DNA from: Iodobacter sp. BJB302
GTDB lineage: Bacteria; Pseudomonadota; Gammaproteobacteria; Burkholderiales; Chitinibacteraceae
Assembly (NCBI RefSeq): GCF_002735645.1
Contig: NZ_PDZG01000001.1
Span: 1-64,000 of the forward strand
DNA: 64,000 nucleotides
Reading direction: 5' to 3'
Of this stretch, positions 44,252 through 52,924 are shown piece by piece. Within the stretch, counting starts at the first letter, position 1; the number at the start of each line of letters is the position of its first letter. The notes beneath the pieces are model-generated. The model saw only the letters and a program-made list of their open reading frames with translations. It had not been told where the DNA came from and ran no database searches. The translations under genes and the position numbers were made by a program.

Positions 44252-45664
44252 TCAGCGATGCTGAGCGGGATGATGAGATAAAGCACGGCTGGTCAGTAAG
44301 CCTATCTGCTTAAAGTGCTGATAATGCGTATCGGCAAGGTGATCTCCTCCCTGCCGGTCGGCATAAATAATGCCGACCGCCTTGTCACCAACAAAAATAG
44401 ACATGGCACAAAATTCTTCTTTACCCACCTGATCACGAAACCCCGCTGGCAGCATGGGCTCCAGGCTTTCGGCATTGCCAGAATTTAACCAGATGCTTTG
44501 CTGCTTGAGCATCAGCCGTGTCAGCAAATGGGGCTCATCCAGCTTAATATGCAGTTGACGGGCAGGGTCTGACGGCTCTATTCCATGGGCAAAACGCGCT
44601 TTAACCGCATTTTCACCCGCAACCAGCAGGGCAAAAAGAATACGCCGCATACCCAGCCCTTCTGCCAGTGCGCGTACCGCCAGAGTCATAATCTGATTAG
44701 CTGGCGCGCCCTGCGTGCCAGCCAGATGCAGCGCCTGCATTCTTTCGGCAAGAATATCTTTTGTGATCAAAACAGGAGCAGGCACAGCGGCCTGTGCAGC
44801 AGGTGCAGGAGCAGGTGGCACGGGCCATTCACCTGGCAACATAGGCAACCAGCGTGCGGCAGGCCAGCCTTGCTTCTGAGGCTCGTTACGTGCGTATTGC
44901 AGCATTAAACGGTTGGTTCGCTGCCAGACATCATCCACAGAGGTATTTAAGATTTCAGCCATGGCGTGCAATGCCTCAGCCACACCGGGTTGCCACCAGC
45001 CACGATCCAGCAAATGAGCAAGCTGTAAGGTAGCGTACTGCAAGGACTGCCTTGGCAGCATACTTTCTGTTTCTTGAGACAATAATGCGCTTAATGACTG
45101 CGGCAAAGACCAGGCCGCCAGCAAGGCATGAGCCTGATCTCTGCCATGAGGTGCGGTGGGGTCACTGTCATGCGCCAGTAGCTCCAGTATTTCTGGCATC
45201 CGGCTGAGCAAGGCAGAAATAAAAATCTCGTCCAGGTGCGCATCATAGCGCTCGCCCGCGAACTCCCTTGCCATCTTGGCGGTAAAGCGCGTGTCGGCAA
45301 TACACTTATGAATACGGGCAATCGTTCTGGGGTGCCCTTGCAAAACGTCTTCCAAAACAGGCAGGCGGGTAAAATGCTCAATAAAAGGAGCAACCCCCAT
45401 CAGCATCACAATGCCATTGATGGTTGTAATATCGGCAGCCAAGCTGCTTTTTTGCCGCTGATTAATATAACGCAGCGCCTGTGCCGTCAGCAGCGGGTCT
45501 TTTAAAACAATATCGGCCAAATCAGAGGGGCTGACGCGATCAGCACGGCGCAAAGCCAAAAGCAACTGCTCACGACTGGATTGCAAAACAGGCAGGCCGC
45601 GCCGTGCCCAGTAGGCAAGCCAAGCAACATTACTCGTGGCGGCGGGGTGAGCTAGATTGTCCAT
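44252..45664 (-). CDS. HDOD domain protein with C-terminal GAF-like region
   Basis: 470 residues. HDOD domain (about 15-225) with LPVLQSSREQLLLALRRADR, DPLLTAQALRYINQR, INGIVMLMGVAPFIEH and KMAREFAGERYDAHLDEIFI. HDOD proteins are signalling or regulatory relatives of HD phosphohydrolases without the HD pair. After a Pro/Ala linker (about 285-305), residues 310-470 resemble a GAF fold ending AVGIIYADRQGGDHLADTHY. Role unknown; its place after motBA and a methyltransferase gene suggests a link to motility or second messengers. Overlaps the methyltransferase gene by 13 bp. Confidence 0.85.
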   Translation of the reverse strand: MDNLAHPAATSNVAWLAYWARRGLPVLQSSREQLLLALRRADRVSPSDLADIVLKDPLLTAQALRYINQRQKSSLAADITTINGIVMLMGVAPFIEHFTRLPVLEDVLQGHPRTIARIHKCIADTRFTAKMAREFAGERYDAHLDEIFISALLSRMPEILELLAHDSDPTAPHGRDQAHALLAAWSLPQSLSALLSQETESMLPRQSLQYATLQLAHLLDRGWWQPGVAEALHAMAEILNTSVDDVWQRTNRLMLQYARNEPQKQGWPAARWLPMLPGEWPVPPAPAPAAQAAVPAPVLITKDILAERMQALHLAGTQGAPANQIMTLAVRALAEGLGMRRILFALLVAGENAVKARFAHGIEPSDPARQLHIKLDEPHLLTRLMLKQQSIWLNSGNAESLEPMLPAGFRDQVGKEEFCAMSIFVGDKAVGIIYADRQGGDHLADTHYQHFKQIGLLTSRALSHHPAQHR

Positions 45665-46371
45665 ACTAAAAGTCTGCTGCCTTTCCAGTCTCCAATATCA
45701 CAGATGCGGGCAGGAGGCGCATTGGGAATATCAAAGCTATTGCTAATTAATAAGCTGCCGGGGCGCATTTCTTTTTGCGCTTTTTCCCAGAGCAAGCTCA
45801 TTGGCTCGGGTGATAAATAAGCGTAAACCACATCATAAGCAGCCAAATCAGCGGCGAATGCATCACCGTGATGCCAGCCTGCATTGCTTCGGGCTAAGCG
45901 TAAGCGGCCAAACAACCAGGGAAGCCAGGAAAACTCGATGCCATCGGCCTGCACATCCGGCCGGTGGCGTACAAACCATGCCAGTACCGTGCCCGTGCCT
46001 GCACCCAGATCAAGTAAACGCGCCCCTGAAGGCACTTGCTTTGCAAGCTGTTCTAAGGCCTGAGCATTACTTAAATATAAAGGCACTCTATTTCGTAATA
46101 CGCCGCCAAACACCATCCAGCTGATCAGCAGCGCCGCCAGATACCAGAGGGGATCAACAGGACTCAGGAGCGCCAGCAAAACAGCAAATGGAAAAACCAG
46201 GTGGATATAACGCCACCACAGGCCATCATGCCAACGCAAAGCAGCTGAAAAAGAAAGGCCTGCACTAAGCGAGGCCCAGATGATTGCTGGCCATGCCATC
46301 AGGCCCACAACGAGCGCCGCAACAGCCATGGCACACAACTGAATCAGCACGAAGCGCAGGGCTTGCGTCAT
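45652..46371 (-). CDS. Membrane-anchored class I SAM-dependent methyltransferase
   Basis: 239 residues. Three to four hydrophobic helices fill the first 90 residues (FVLIQLCAMAVAALVVGLMA; LHLVFPFAVLLALLSPVDPLW-like; LAALLISWMVFGG). A Rossmann methyltransferase domain follows with motif I ARLLDLGAGTGTVLAWFVRH and the acidic motif in ADGIEFSWLPW. The substrate is unknown; membrane anchoring suggests a lipid or a membrane protein. Start overlaps the motB stop (ATGA), placing it in the motBA transcript, an unusual neighbour for stator genes. Confidence 0.85.
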   Translation of the reverse strand: MTQALRFVLIQLCAMAVAALVVGLMAWPAIIWASLSAGLSFSAALRWHDGLWWRYIHLVFPFAVLLALLSPVDPLWYLAALLISWMVFGGVLRNRVPLYLSNAQALEQLAKQVPSGARLLDLGAGTGTVLAWFVRHRPDVQADGIEFSWLPWLFGRLRLARSNAGWHHGDAFAADLAAYDVVYAYLSPEPMSLLWEKAQKEMRPGSLLISNSFDIPNAPPARICDIGDWKGSRLLVWTI

Positions 46372-47267
46372 TTATCCGTCTTTTTGACAGCCGCAGCAGC
46401 TGCAGGCGTCGCTTCATCCTGGCTTTTTCCTGCCTGCTGGCGAATATTGTCTTCTGCCTCATGATTCAACACCACGATACTGATCCGGCGGTTTACCGGG
46501 TTATAAATATTGCCCGTATCCAGGGGGATAACATCACCAAAGCCATTAACTCGTAATATTTTTTTATCGGATAAGCCACCCGCAACCAGCTCGCGGCGGG
46601 ATGCATTAGCACGGTCAGCCGACAGCTCCCAATTGCTGTAACCCTCATCACCACCCGCAAATCGGGATGAATCGGTATGGCCGGATAATGAAACCGCATT
46701 AGGGACTTCATTTAAAAATTCAGCAATTTCACGCAGCATATCCCGGCTGAAAGATTCAAGATCTGAGCTACCCGATTTAAACATGGGGCGATTTTGCTCA
46801 TCCACAATCTGAATTCTTAAACCTTCCGCCACCATATCTAATTTAAGCTGGTTTTTAAATTGCGCTAATTTAGAGTTTTCTTTGATTTTATTATCCATCA
46901 AAGCTTCAAATTTTTGTTTCAGCTCTGAAAGACGTTTTTTATCTTTGGCAGCAACCGAAACAACATCGCCATTTTTAACCTGCCCTGCCTGCTTGGTTAA
47001 ATCGTTTCCGCCGCCCTTAATTAAAGAGGTCGCATCACCTGCGCCATCCCCACCGGACATAGACACCTTCAGCGGATTAGCAAAATAGCTGGTAATCCCT
47101 TTCATGGTTCCTTTTGATACCGACCCCAGCAACCACATCAGCAAGAAGAAAGCCATCATCGCGGTAACGAAGTCGGCATAGGCAATTTTCCATGCCCCGC
47201 CGTGATGCCCATGGCCGCCTTTCTTAATTCGTTTTACAACTATGGGGCGTTGTGAATCATCGCTCAT
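46368..47267 (-). CDS. motB: Flagellar stator protein MotB
   Basis: 299 residues. One membrane segment with the proton-carrying Asp in AYADFVTAMMAFFLLMWLLG; a plug and linker; OmpA-like peptidoglycan-binding domain with LSGHTDSSRFAGGDEGYSNW and SADRANASRRELVAGGLSD. Lys/His-rich N-terminus (VKRIKKGGHGHHGGAWKIAY). Anchors the flagellar stator. It follows motA with a 28-bp gap and overlaps the next gene by 4 bp. Confidence 0.97.
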   Translation of the reverse strand: MSDDSQRPIVVKRIKKGGHGHHGGAWKIAYADFVTAMMAFFLLMWLLGSVSKGTMKGITSYFANPLKVSMSGGDGAGDATSLIKGGGNDLTKQAGQVKNGDVVSVAAKDKKRLSELKQKFEALMDNKIKENSKLAQFKNQLKLDMVAEGLRIQIVDEQNRPMFKSGSSDLESFSRDMLREIAEFLNEVPNAVSLSGHTDSSRFAGGDEGYSNWELSADRANASRRELVAGGLSDKKILRVNGFGDVIPLDTGNIYNPVNRRISIVVLNHEAEDNIRQQAGKSQDEATPAAAAAVKKTDK

Positions 47268-47295
47268 TTTGCGCTACCTTAAAAACTATGTGGTT

Positions 47296-48156
47296 TTACT
47301 TACCCTTAGCACTCTTCACATGATCTTCTAACTCTTTAAAGCTTGGGCGATCACTGCCGCTCAATGCTTTGCGGCCAAATTCAACCGCAACTTGCGGTGC
47401 GTAGCCATTCAGGCTGGCCAGTAAAGTGACTTTTACAGCCTGGAACGCAATACTGGTTGCCGCGCCCTGCTTCTCCAGCACCGTTGCCAATGGCCCCACA
47501 AAACCATATGCCAGCCAAATCCCCATAAAAGTACCTACCAGCGCCGCACCAATCAGCTCACCCAGTGCGGGTGGCGGCAGATGCAAGGAACCCATCACGT
47601 GAACCACGCCCATAACTGCCGCCACAATACCAAAAGCGGGCAGACCGTCGGCCAATTTGGTAATCGCATCGACCGCAACGTGGGCATCTGCATGGTGCGC
47701 TTCTAATTCCACATCCATCAGATTTTCAATTTCCATTGAATTTAAATTACCCCCCACCATCAGGCGCAGGTAATCACAAAGGAATTCAGTTAAATGATGA
47801 TCGTGAGCAACGGAGGCATATTTGGAAATAATCGGGCTGGAATGCGGGTCTTCAATATCTGTTTCAATCGACATCAAACCTTCTTTCCGTACTTTGGAAA
47901 GAATTTCAAACATCATGGCAAATAAATCCATGAAAAAAGGTTTGTTGTAGGGGGTACTTTTAAACATAAGAGGAAGAGCCGCAACCGTTTGCTTCATCCC
48001 TTTCGCGCCTTGGGCTGCGATCATCCCACCAATCGCCCCACCGAAAATAATAACGAGTTCAGATGGCTGCCAGAACACAGCTAAATGCCCGCCGTGTACA
48101 GCGTAAGCGCCCAGAATACAAACGCACATAAAAACATAGCCAATAATGACGAACAT
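47296..48156 (-). CDS. motA: Flagellar stator protein MotA
   Basis: 286 residues. Four membrane segments, the first two near the N-terminus and the last two in GIVAAVMGVVHVMGSL and LVGTFMGIWLAYGFVGPLAT with the conserved Pro pair region. The cytoplasmic loop has RKEGLMSIETDIEDPHSSPI with torque residues. Proton-channel partner of MotB. First gene of the motA-motB-methyltransferase-HDOD-rRNA methyltransferase run. No sigma28-type promoter could be recognised upstream. Confidence 0.97.
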   Translation of the reverse strand: MFVIIGYVFMCVCILGAYAVHGGHLAVFWQPSELVIIFGGAIGGMIAAQGAKGMKQTVAALPLMFKSTPYNKPFFMDLFAMMFEILSKVRKEGLMSIETDIEDPHSSPIISKYASVAHDHHLTEFLCDYLRLMVGGNLNSMEIENLMDVELEAHHADAHVAVDAITKLADGLPAFGIVAAVMGVVHVMGSLHLPPPALGELIGAALVGTFMGIWLAYGFVGPLATVLEKQGAATSIAFQAVKVTLLASLNGYAPQVAVEFGRKALSGSDRPSFKELEDHVKSAKGK

Positions 48157-48279
48157 GCGTCAGCTTCCCTGTAATGACTTAATAAAATAACTTACTTAGG
48201 CTGCATATTAGAAGATTGAATACAGCACGACAACCAATCAAGGAGAATTAAAGCGAAATGAATTGCGCTTTGAGATGTA

Positions 48280-48861
48280 TTACCAGAGAGACGCCTGCGC
48301 ATTTGCTCTTATAACAGGGCCAAAACTTTTTCTGTGGACAGGGCAAGGGCCAAGCCGCTTTAATGCTTCCAAATGCTGCGCCGTTGGGTAGCCCTTATGC
48401 TGTGTAAAACCATAGCCAGGATAAAGCGCCTCAAAGCCGTCAACTTCCCGATCACGGCTGACCTTGGCCAGAATGGAGGCTGCAGAAATACAGCTTTCAA
48501 GCGCATCGCCACCCACAATCGCCCTGGCCGGAACAATTAAACCTTTTGGAATCCGGTTGCCATCAATTAATGCTTCGGCGGGCTGCACATCAAGGCCCGC
48601 AACGGCACGCTGCATGGCCAGCATCGTGGCATGCAGGATATTCAGTTCGTCAATTTCCTCAATAGAAGCCGAAGCAACCGACCATGACACCGCGCAGGAT
48701 TTTATTAAATCAAATAAAACATCACGGCGGCGGGCTGTTAATTTTTTTGAATCATTTAAACCAGGTAAATCATAGCGTGCAGGCAAAATAACCGCAGCGG
48801 CAAACACCGCCCCGGCCAATGGGCCTCTGCCCGCCTCGTCAACACCACAAATTAAACTCAC
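48280..48861 (-). CDS. rnhB: Ribonuclease HII
   Basis: 193 residues from a GTG at 48861 ([19 protein letters not shown]). Cleaves RNA in RNA-DNA hybrids and single ribonucleotides in DNA. Catalytic DE in [44 protein letters not shown]. Start choice: GGGGGTCAAG precedes this GTG and it overlaps the lpxB stop (GTGTGA); a second GTG at 48885 is possible but lengthens the N-terminus beyond the family. Follows lpxB as is common. Confidence 0.94.
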   Translation of the reverse strand: MSLICGVDEAGRGPLAGAVFAAAVILPARYDLPGLNDSKKLTARRRDVLFDLIKSCAVSWSVASASIEEIDELNILHATMLAMQRAVAGLDVQPAEALIDGNRIPKGLIVPARAIVGGDALESCISAASILAKVSRDREVDGFEALYPGYGFTQHKGYPTAQHLEALKRLGPCPVHRKSFGPVIRANAQASLW

Positions 48862-50030
48862 ACCTTGACCCCCAGCACCGAGCACACCGCATCTGCTGCG
48901 CGCTCGGCCGCACCGCAGCGCAGGCTAAGGTGCAGATCCGCAAAGCGCTGACTCAGCGCTGTAGCAAGGCGCTTGTCATCGTATAAATTACTGATGGCCT
49001 GAAGCAAATTATCCGAGGTTGCATCGTCCTGCAAAAGCTCTGGCACCACAAATTTGCCAGCAAGTACATTGGGCAGGCTGACATAAGGCAGTCTGAGCTT
49101 TCTTTTAACCATGCGGTAAGTCAGCGAAGACAAACGGTAAGTCACCACCATGGGCTGGCGCGACATCATTGCTTCTAAGGTTGCCGTGCCTGACGCCAGT
49201 AAAATCACATCAGCAGCCTGCATCGCTTCGTGTGCATGGCCAAACATCAGACGAAACGGCAGCTCCTGAGCGCCCTGCTTCCAGATTTCCTGCTCAAACA
49301 ATAAGCGTGTTTCACGCGTTACAAAGGGCACCAGAAACAAGGCACTTGGATATCGGTCCAGTAGTTTTCTGGCGGTTTCAACAAACAAAGCCGCCAACAT
49401 TTCAACTTCGCTTTGGCGACTGCCAGGCAGCAGGGTAAACACGGCTCTTTGCGGCGGGATTTCCAGCACTTCACGCACAGCAAGCTGATCTGGTACTTCA
49501 GGAAAAATCTCAGCTAAAGGGTGACCAACATAACTGGCAGGAATATTTGCATCCCGATATATTTTTTCTTCAAAAGGAAACAGCAGCAGCATATGCGACA
49601 CGCACTGGCCAATTTTTTTAAGCCGCTCCGAGCGCCACGCCCAAACAGAAGGACCAACATAATGAATGGTTGGCACACCCGCTTGTTTAAGTGCTTTTTC
49701 TAAGCCGAAATTAAAATCAGGTGCATCAATGCCAATAAATAAATCTGGCTTATCTGCCAGTAACTGCCGTTTTAACTGACGGCGGATACGCAGTAATTCG
49801 GGTAAATGACGAATCACTTCCAGATAACCACGCACAGCCAGTTTTTCCATAGGCACAACAGTCGTGCAGCCTGCGGCCTGCATTTTAGGGCCTGCAATAC
49901 CAAAAAAATCAGCATGTGGCAGGCGTTTTTTCAGAGCCAGAATAAGCTGGCTTCCCAATAAATCGCCCGAAGATTCACCGGCCACCACAGCAATACGCAG
50001 GCGGCCTTGAGTATTTAATATGCGCTGCAT
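48858..50030 (-). CDS. lpxB: Lipid-A-disaccharide synthase
   Basis: 390 residues from the ATG at 50030 ([20 protein letters not shown]). Condenses UDP-diacylglucosamine and lipid X. GT19 motifs: [92 protein letters not shown]. The chosen ATG lies one base after the lpxA stop; a start 14 codons upstream would lie inside lpxA. Confidence 0.96.
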   Translation of the reverse strand: MQRILNTQGRLRIAVVAGESSGDLLGSQLILALKKRLPHADFFGIAGPKMQAAGCTTVVPMEKLAVRGYLEVIRHLPELLRIRRQLKRQLLADKPDLFIGIDAPDFNFGLEKALKQAGVPTIHYVGPSVWAWRSERLKKIGQCVSHMLLLFPFEEKIYRDANIPASYVGHPLAEIFPEVPDQLAVREVLEIPPQRAVFTLLPGSRQSEVEMLAALFVETARKLLDRYPSALFLVPFVTRETRLLFEQEIWKQGAQELPFRLMFGHAHEAMQAADVILLASGTATLEAMMSRQPMVVTYRLSSLTYRMVKRKLRLPYVSLPNVLAGKFVVPELLQDDATSDNLLQAISNLYDDKRLATALSQRFADLHLSLRCGAAERAADAVCSVLGVKV

Positions 50031-50031
50031 A

Positions 50032-50808
50032 TCAGCGGATAATCCCACGAGTGGATTGTGCAAAGAAATCAAGAAAGGCCTGAAGCTCCGGCTGTTCAGT
50101 GACCTGGGCTTCTATAGCCGCTTTAGCCTCTGCAAAAGGCAAGCCCTGGCGGTAAAGCATTTTATATGCACGCTTAATATGGGTAATTTGCTCGCTGCTA
50201 AAACCCCGACGCTTTAAGCCTTCGCTGTTAATTCCGTTTGGCACAGCCCGATTACCCGCGGCCATAACAAAAGGCGGCACATCCTGAGCTACCGCAGCAG
50301 TAAACGCGGTCATGGCATGCGGAGCAATTTTGCAGAACTGGTGTACGGTGGTAAAGCCACCCAAAATCACCCAGTCACCAATATGCACGTGGCCTGCTAG
50401 GGTTGTGTTATTGGCAAAAATAGTATGGCTGCCAATTTTGCAATCATGGGCAATATGCACATAGGCCATAATCCAGTTGTCGTCCCCTATCATGGTGACG
50501 CCATCGTCCTGCGCCGTGCCGGTAGAAATCGTGACATTCTGGAAAATAGTATTGCCATCGCCAATCACAAGGCGTGTTGGCTCGCCCGCATATTTTTTAT
50601 CCTGAGGCGCACAGCCTATGCTGGAAAAAGAATAAATACGGTTTTTTTTGCCAATTTGCGTATGCCCGTCTACGACCACATGGGCCTCAAGACGGGTGCC
50701 GGAGCCGATACTGACATGCTCACCGATCACACAAAAAGGGCCGATCTCTACGTCAGGGGCAAGCTCGGCTCCGTCATGAATAATGGCTGAAGCGTGAATT
50801 TTCGACAT
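50032..50808 (-). CDS. lpxA: UDP-N-acetylglucosamine acyltransferase
   Basis: 258 residues (E. coli 262). First committed acylation of lipid A synthesis. Left-handed beta-helix of hexapeptide repeats (VEIGPFCVIGEHVSIGSGTR; HIGDWVILGGFTTVHQFCKI, containing the catalytic-loop His region GDDNWIMAYVHIAHDCKIG). C-terminal helical domain from about 190. Order lpxD-fabZ-lpxA-lpxB is conserved. Confidence 0.97.
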   Translation of the reverse strand: MSKIHASAIIHDGAELAPDVEIGPFCVIGEHVSIGSGTRLEAHVVVDGHTQIGKKNRIYSFSSIGCAPQDKKYAGEPTRLVIGDGNTIFQNVTISTGTAQDDGVTMIGDDNWIMAYVHIAHDCKIGSHTIFANNTTLAGHVHIGDWVILGGFTTVHQFCKIAPHAMTAFTAAVAQDVPPFVMAAGNRAVPNGINSEGLKRRGFSSEQITHIKRAYKMLYRQGLPFAEAKAAIEAQVTEQPELQAFLDFFAQSTRGIIR

Positions 50809-50825
50809 ATTTTACTCTGACTGAA

Positions 50826-51278
50826 TTAGCGTTGAACTTCGCGTTGCGCACACATTAAATCAGCTTCAGCAGCTAATTCTGTACCGACAAAAGCCTGTGC
50901 TTTGTATTTCCAGATACCACGTTTATTGGCTGTAATCTGCACGCATAAAGTCAGCTGATCGCCTGGTACAACCTGGCGTTTAAACCTTGCGTTATCAATA
51001 CCTGCAAAGAAATATAAAGAATCTTCCGAAGGCGCAACTTCAAGGCTTTTATACGACAATACACCCGCAGCCTGGGCAAGCGCTTCCATAATCAACACAC
51101 CTGGCATGACCGGATAGGTTGGAAAATGGCCTTGAAAAAAAGGCTCATTAATGGTGACATTTTTAATTGCTTTAATTGAAACGCCAGGTTCAATTTCTAA
51201 AACGCGATCAATTAATAAAAAAGGATAGCGATGTGGCAAGCATTTTGTAATTTCTAAAACATCCATGGTCTGACTCAT
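50826..51278 (-). CDS. fabZ: 3-hydroxyacyl-ACP dehydratase FabZ
   Basis: 150 residues. Hot-dog fold dehydratase of fatty-acid elongation. [20 protein letters not shown] near the N-terminus; catalytic His in [20 protein letters not shown] with Glu in the following helix. Lies between lpxD and lpxA and so balances fatty-acid and lipid A supply. Confidence 0.97.
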   Translation of the reverse strand: MSQTMDVLEITKCLPHRYPFLLIDRVLEIEPGVSIKAIKNVTINEPFFQGHFPTYPVMPGVLIMEALAQAAGVLSYKSLEVAPSEDSLYFFAGIDNARFKRQVVPGDQLTLCVQITANKRGIWKYKAQAFVGTELAAEADLMCAQREVQR

Positions 51279-51368
51279 TACTCTTATTCTCCAACCGGCG
51301 ACTGACAGCCGTGATCTCTTGCTTAAAGTGACTTAAAGCCTGTTAATTAAAATGAATTTCGTTGACTT

Positions 51369-52406
51369 CTATTCAGCAGGCAACGTCAATACAGCAATTT
51401 CTTTTTCAAGCTGCCTGATGCGCTTGGCCAATTCATCCAGATGCCGCAAGTGAGCGGCATTATGCCGCCAGTCATCATAAGTTTGCATCGGATATGAGCC
51501 TGAATACACACCGGCTTCACGAATCGTTTTCGCCACCAGTGTGCCGCCCATGACCGTTACACCATCACAGATTTCCAGATGGCCTGAAATCATTACCGCG
51601 CCACCAATCTGGCAGCGCGCGCCAATTTTTGTAGAGCCAGCAATTCCCACACAGGCAGCCATGGCCGTATGTTCACCGATTTCCACGTTATGGGCGACCT
51701 GAATCAGGTTATCGATCCTTGCACCGTTACCAATAATAGTGTCGTTTAATGCACCCCGGTCTACCGTGGTGCAAGAACCAATTTCAACATCATTGCCAAT
51801 CAGAACACGCCCAAGCTGAGGGATTTTCTCCCAATGATCTGTGGCCCATGCATTGCCAAAACCATCGCCTGCAATCACCGCATTGCTGTGTAAAATCACC
51901 CGGTCACCGATAAATGCACCTCTGTGTACACTGGTATTGGGGTGAATAAGGCAATCATCACCAATTTCGACACGCTCACCAAGATATGCATTGGCTTTCA
52001 CGATTGTGCGCTCACCCACTACCGCACCCGCCTCAATCACTACACCGGGGCCAATTTGAGCACTGGCTGCAACTTTTGCAAGCGGGTCAACGATAGCGCG
52101 GGGGTGAATACCCGCCACCGCCACCGGACGCGGGTGCAGCAGCTGCGCAACTTGAGCAAAATACAGTTGCGGATCACGCGTTACGATATGCGGATGCTTT
52201 AAGCTGGCACTTTCAGCGGGGCGGACAATAAAGGCCGCAGCATGGCTGGTTTGCAATTGCGCGCGCAGGCGGGGGTTTGCTAAAAATGCCAGCTCGCCCT
52301 CCCCTGCTTTTTCTAAAGAAGAAACCCCGGTAATCAGCACATCATCGCCATGACGCTCACCACCGAGTAATTCAACAAGTCCCGATAATCTGAAGGAAAG
52401 CAACAT
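51369..52406 (-). CDS. lpxD: UDP-3-O-acylglucosamine N-acyltransferase
   Basis: 345 residues. Adds the N-linked acyl chain in lipid A synthesis. N-terminal UDP-binding domain (TGVSSLEKAGEGELAFLANP), hexapeptide-repeat beta-helix (IGDDCLIHPNTSVHRGAFIG, VEIGSCTTVDRGALNDTIIG), catalytic His in QVAHNVEIGEHTAMAACVGI, and a C-terminal helix. Start MLLSFRLSGL is 4 bp after the skp stop. Confidence 0.96.
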   Translation of the reverse strand: MLLSFRLSGLVELLGGERHGDDVLITGVSSLEKAGEGELAFLANPRLRAQLQTSHAAAFIVRPAESASLKHPHIVTRDPQLYFAQVAQLLHPRPVAVAGIHPRAIVDPLAKVAASAQIGPGVVIEAGAVVGERTIVKANAYLGERVEIGDDCLIHPNTSVHRGAFIGDRVILHSNAVIAGDGFGNAWATDHWEKIPQLGRVLIGNDVEIGSCTTVDRGALNDTIIGNGARIDNLIQVAHNVEIGEHTAMAACVGIAGSTKIGARCQIGGAVMISGHLEICDGVTVMGGTLVAKTIREAGVYSGSYPMQTYDDWRHNAAHLRHLDELAKRIRQLEKEIAVLTLPAE

Positions 52407-52410
52407 GCGT

Positions 52411-52905
52411 TTATTTGTCCATTAAAAGCTTTAATACTTTGTCTGTAATATCAATACGAGGGCTGCGCCATGCAACTTCCTGCAAAATTAAATCGTATTT
52501 TTCGCTGGTCGCTATTTGCGCAATAGCGGTATTTACCCGCTCCTGCAGACCGGATAATTCCTCATTGCGGCGCACATTCATATCTTCATTGAATTCACGC
52601 TGCATACGCTGAAAATCCTGATTCATTTTAACGAGCTCGCGCTCTTTAATTCTGCGATCCGTTTCTGCAAGTGTCCCTCTGTCCAGCAGCTGCTGCAAAG
52701 CCTTACCCTGAGCCGAAATCTTTTGCAAATCGGCTTTGCGGGCATCGAATTCACGCTCTATTTTTTTGGCCGCCCTCACTGCCGGGGATGCCTCACGCAA
52801 GATTCGCTCGGTATCCACAAAACCAATCCGCATATCTGCCGCAAATGCACTGGAAGTCAATACAACACCCATTGCCAGTAATACAGCACGTGGCCATTTC
52901 AACAT
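52411..52905 (-). CDS. skp: Periplasmic chaperone Skp (OmpH family)
   Basis: 164 residues from the ATG at 52905, preceded by AAGGAGCC. The signal peptide MLKWPRAVLLAMGVVLTSSAFA is followed by ADMRIGFVDTERIL. The middle (about 45-130) is a long charged coiled coil that forms the tentacles holding unfolded outer-membrane proteins, ending IDITDKVLKLLMDK. Located between bamA and lpxD, the conserved site. Confidence 0.96.
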   Translation of the reverse strand: MLKWPRAVLLAMGVVLTSSAFAADMRIGFVDTERILREASPAVRAAKKIEREFDARKADLQKISAQGKALQQLLDRGTLAETDRRIKERELVKMNQDFQRMQREFNEDMNVRRNEELSGLQERVNTAIAQIATSEKYDLILQEVAWRSPRIDITDKVLKLLMDK

Positions 52906-52924
52906 AGATAGTGGCTCCTTAAAA

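Noticed and set aside
48157-48279. Sigma28-type promoter before motA
   Set aside because: No acceptable match to TAAAG-N15-GCCGATAA could be found by eye.
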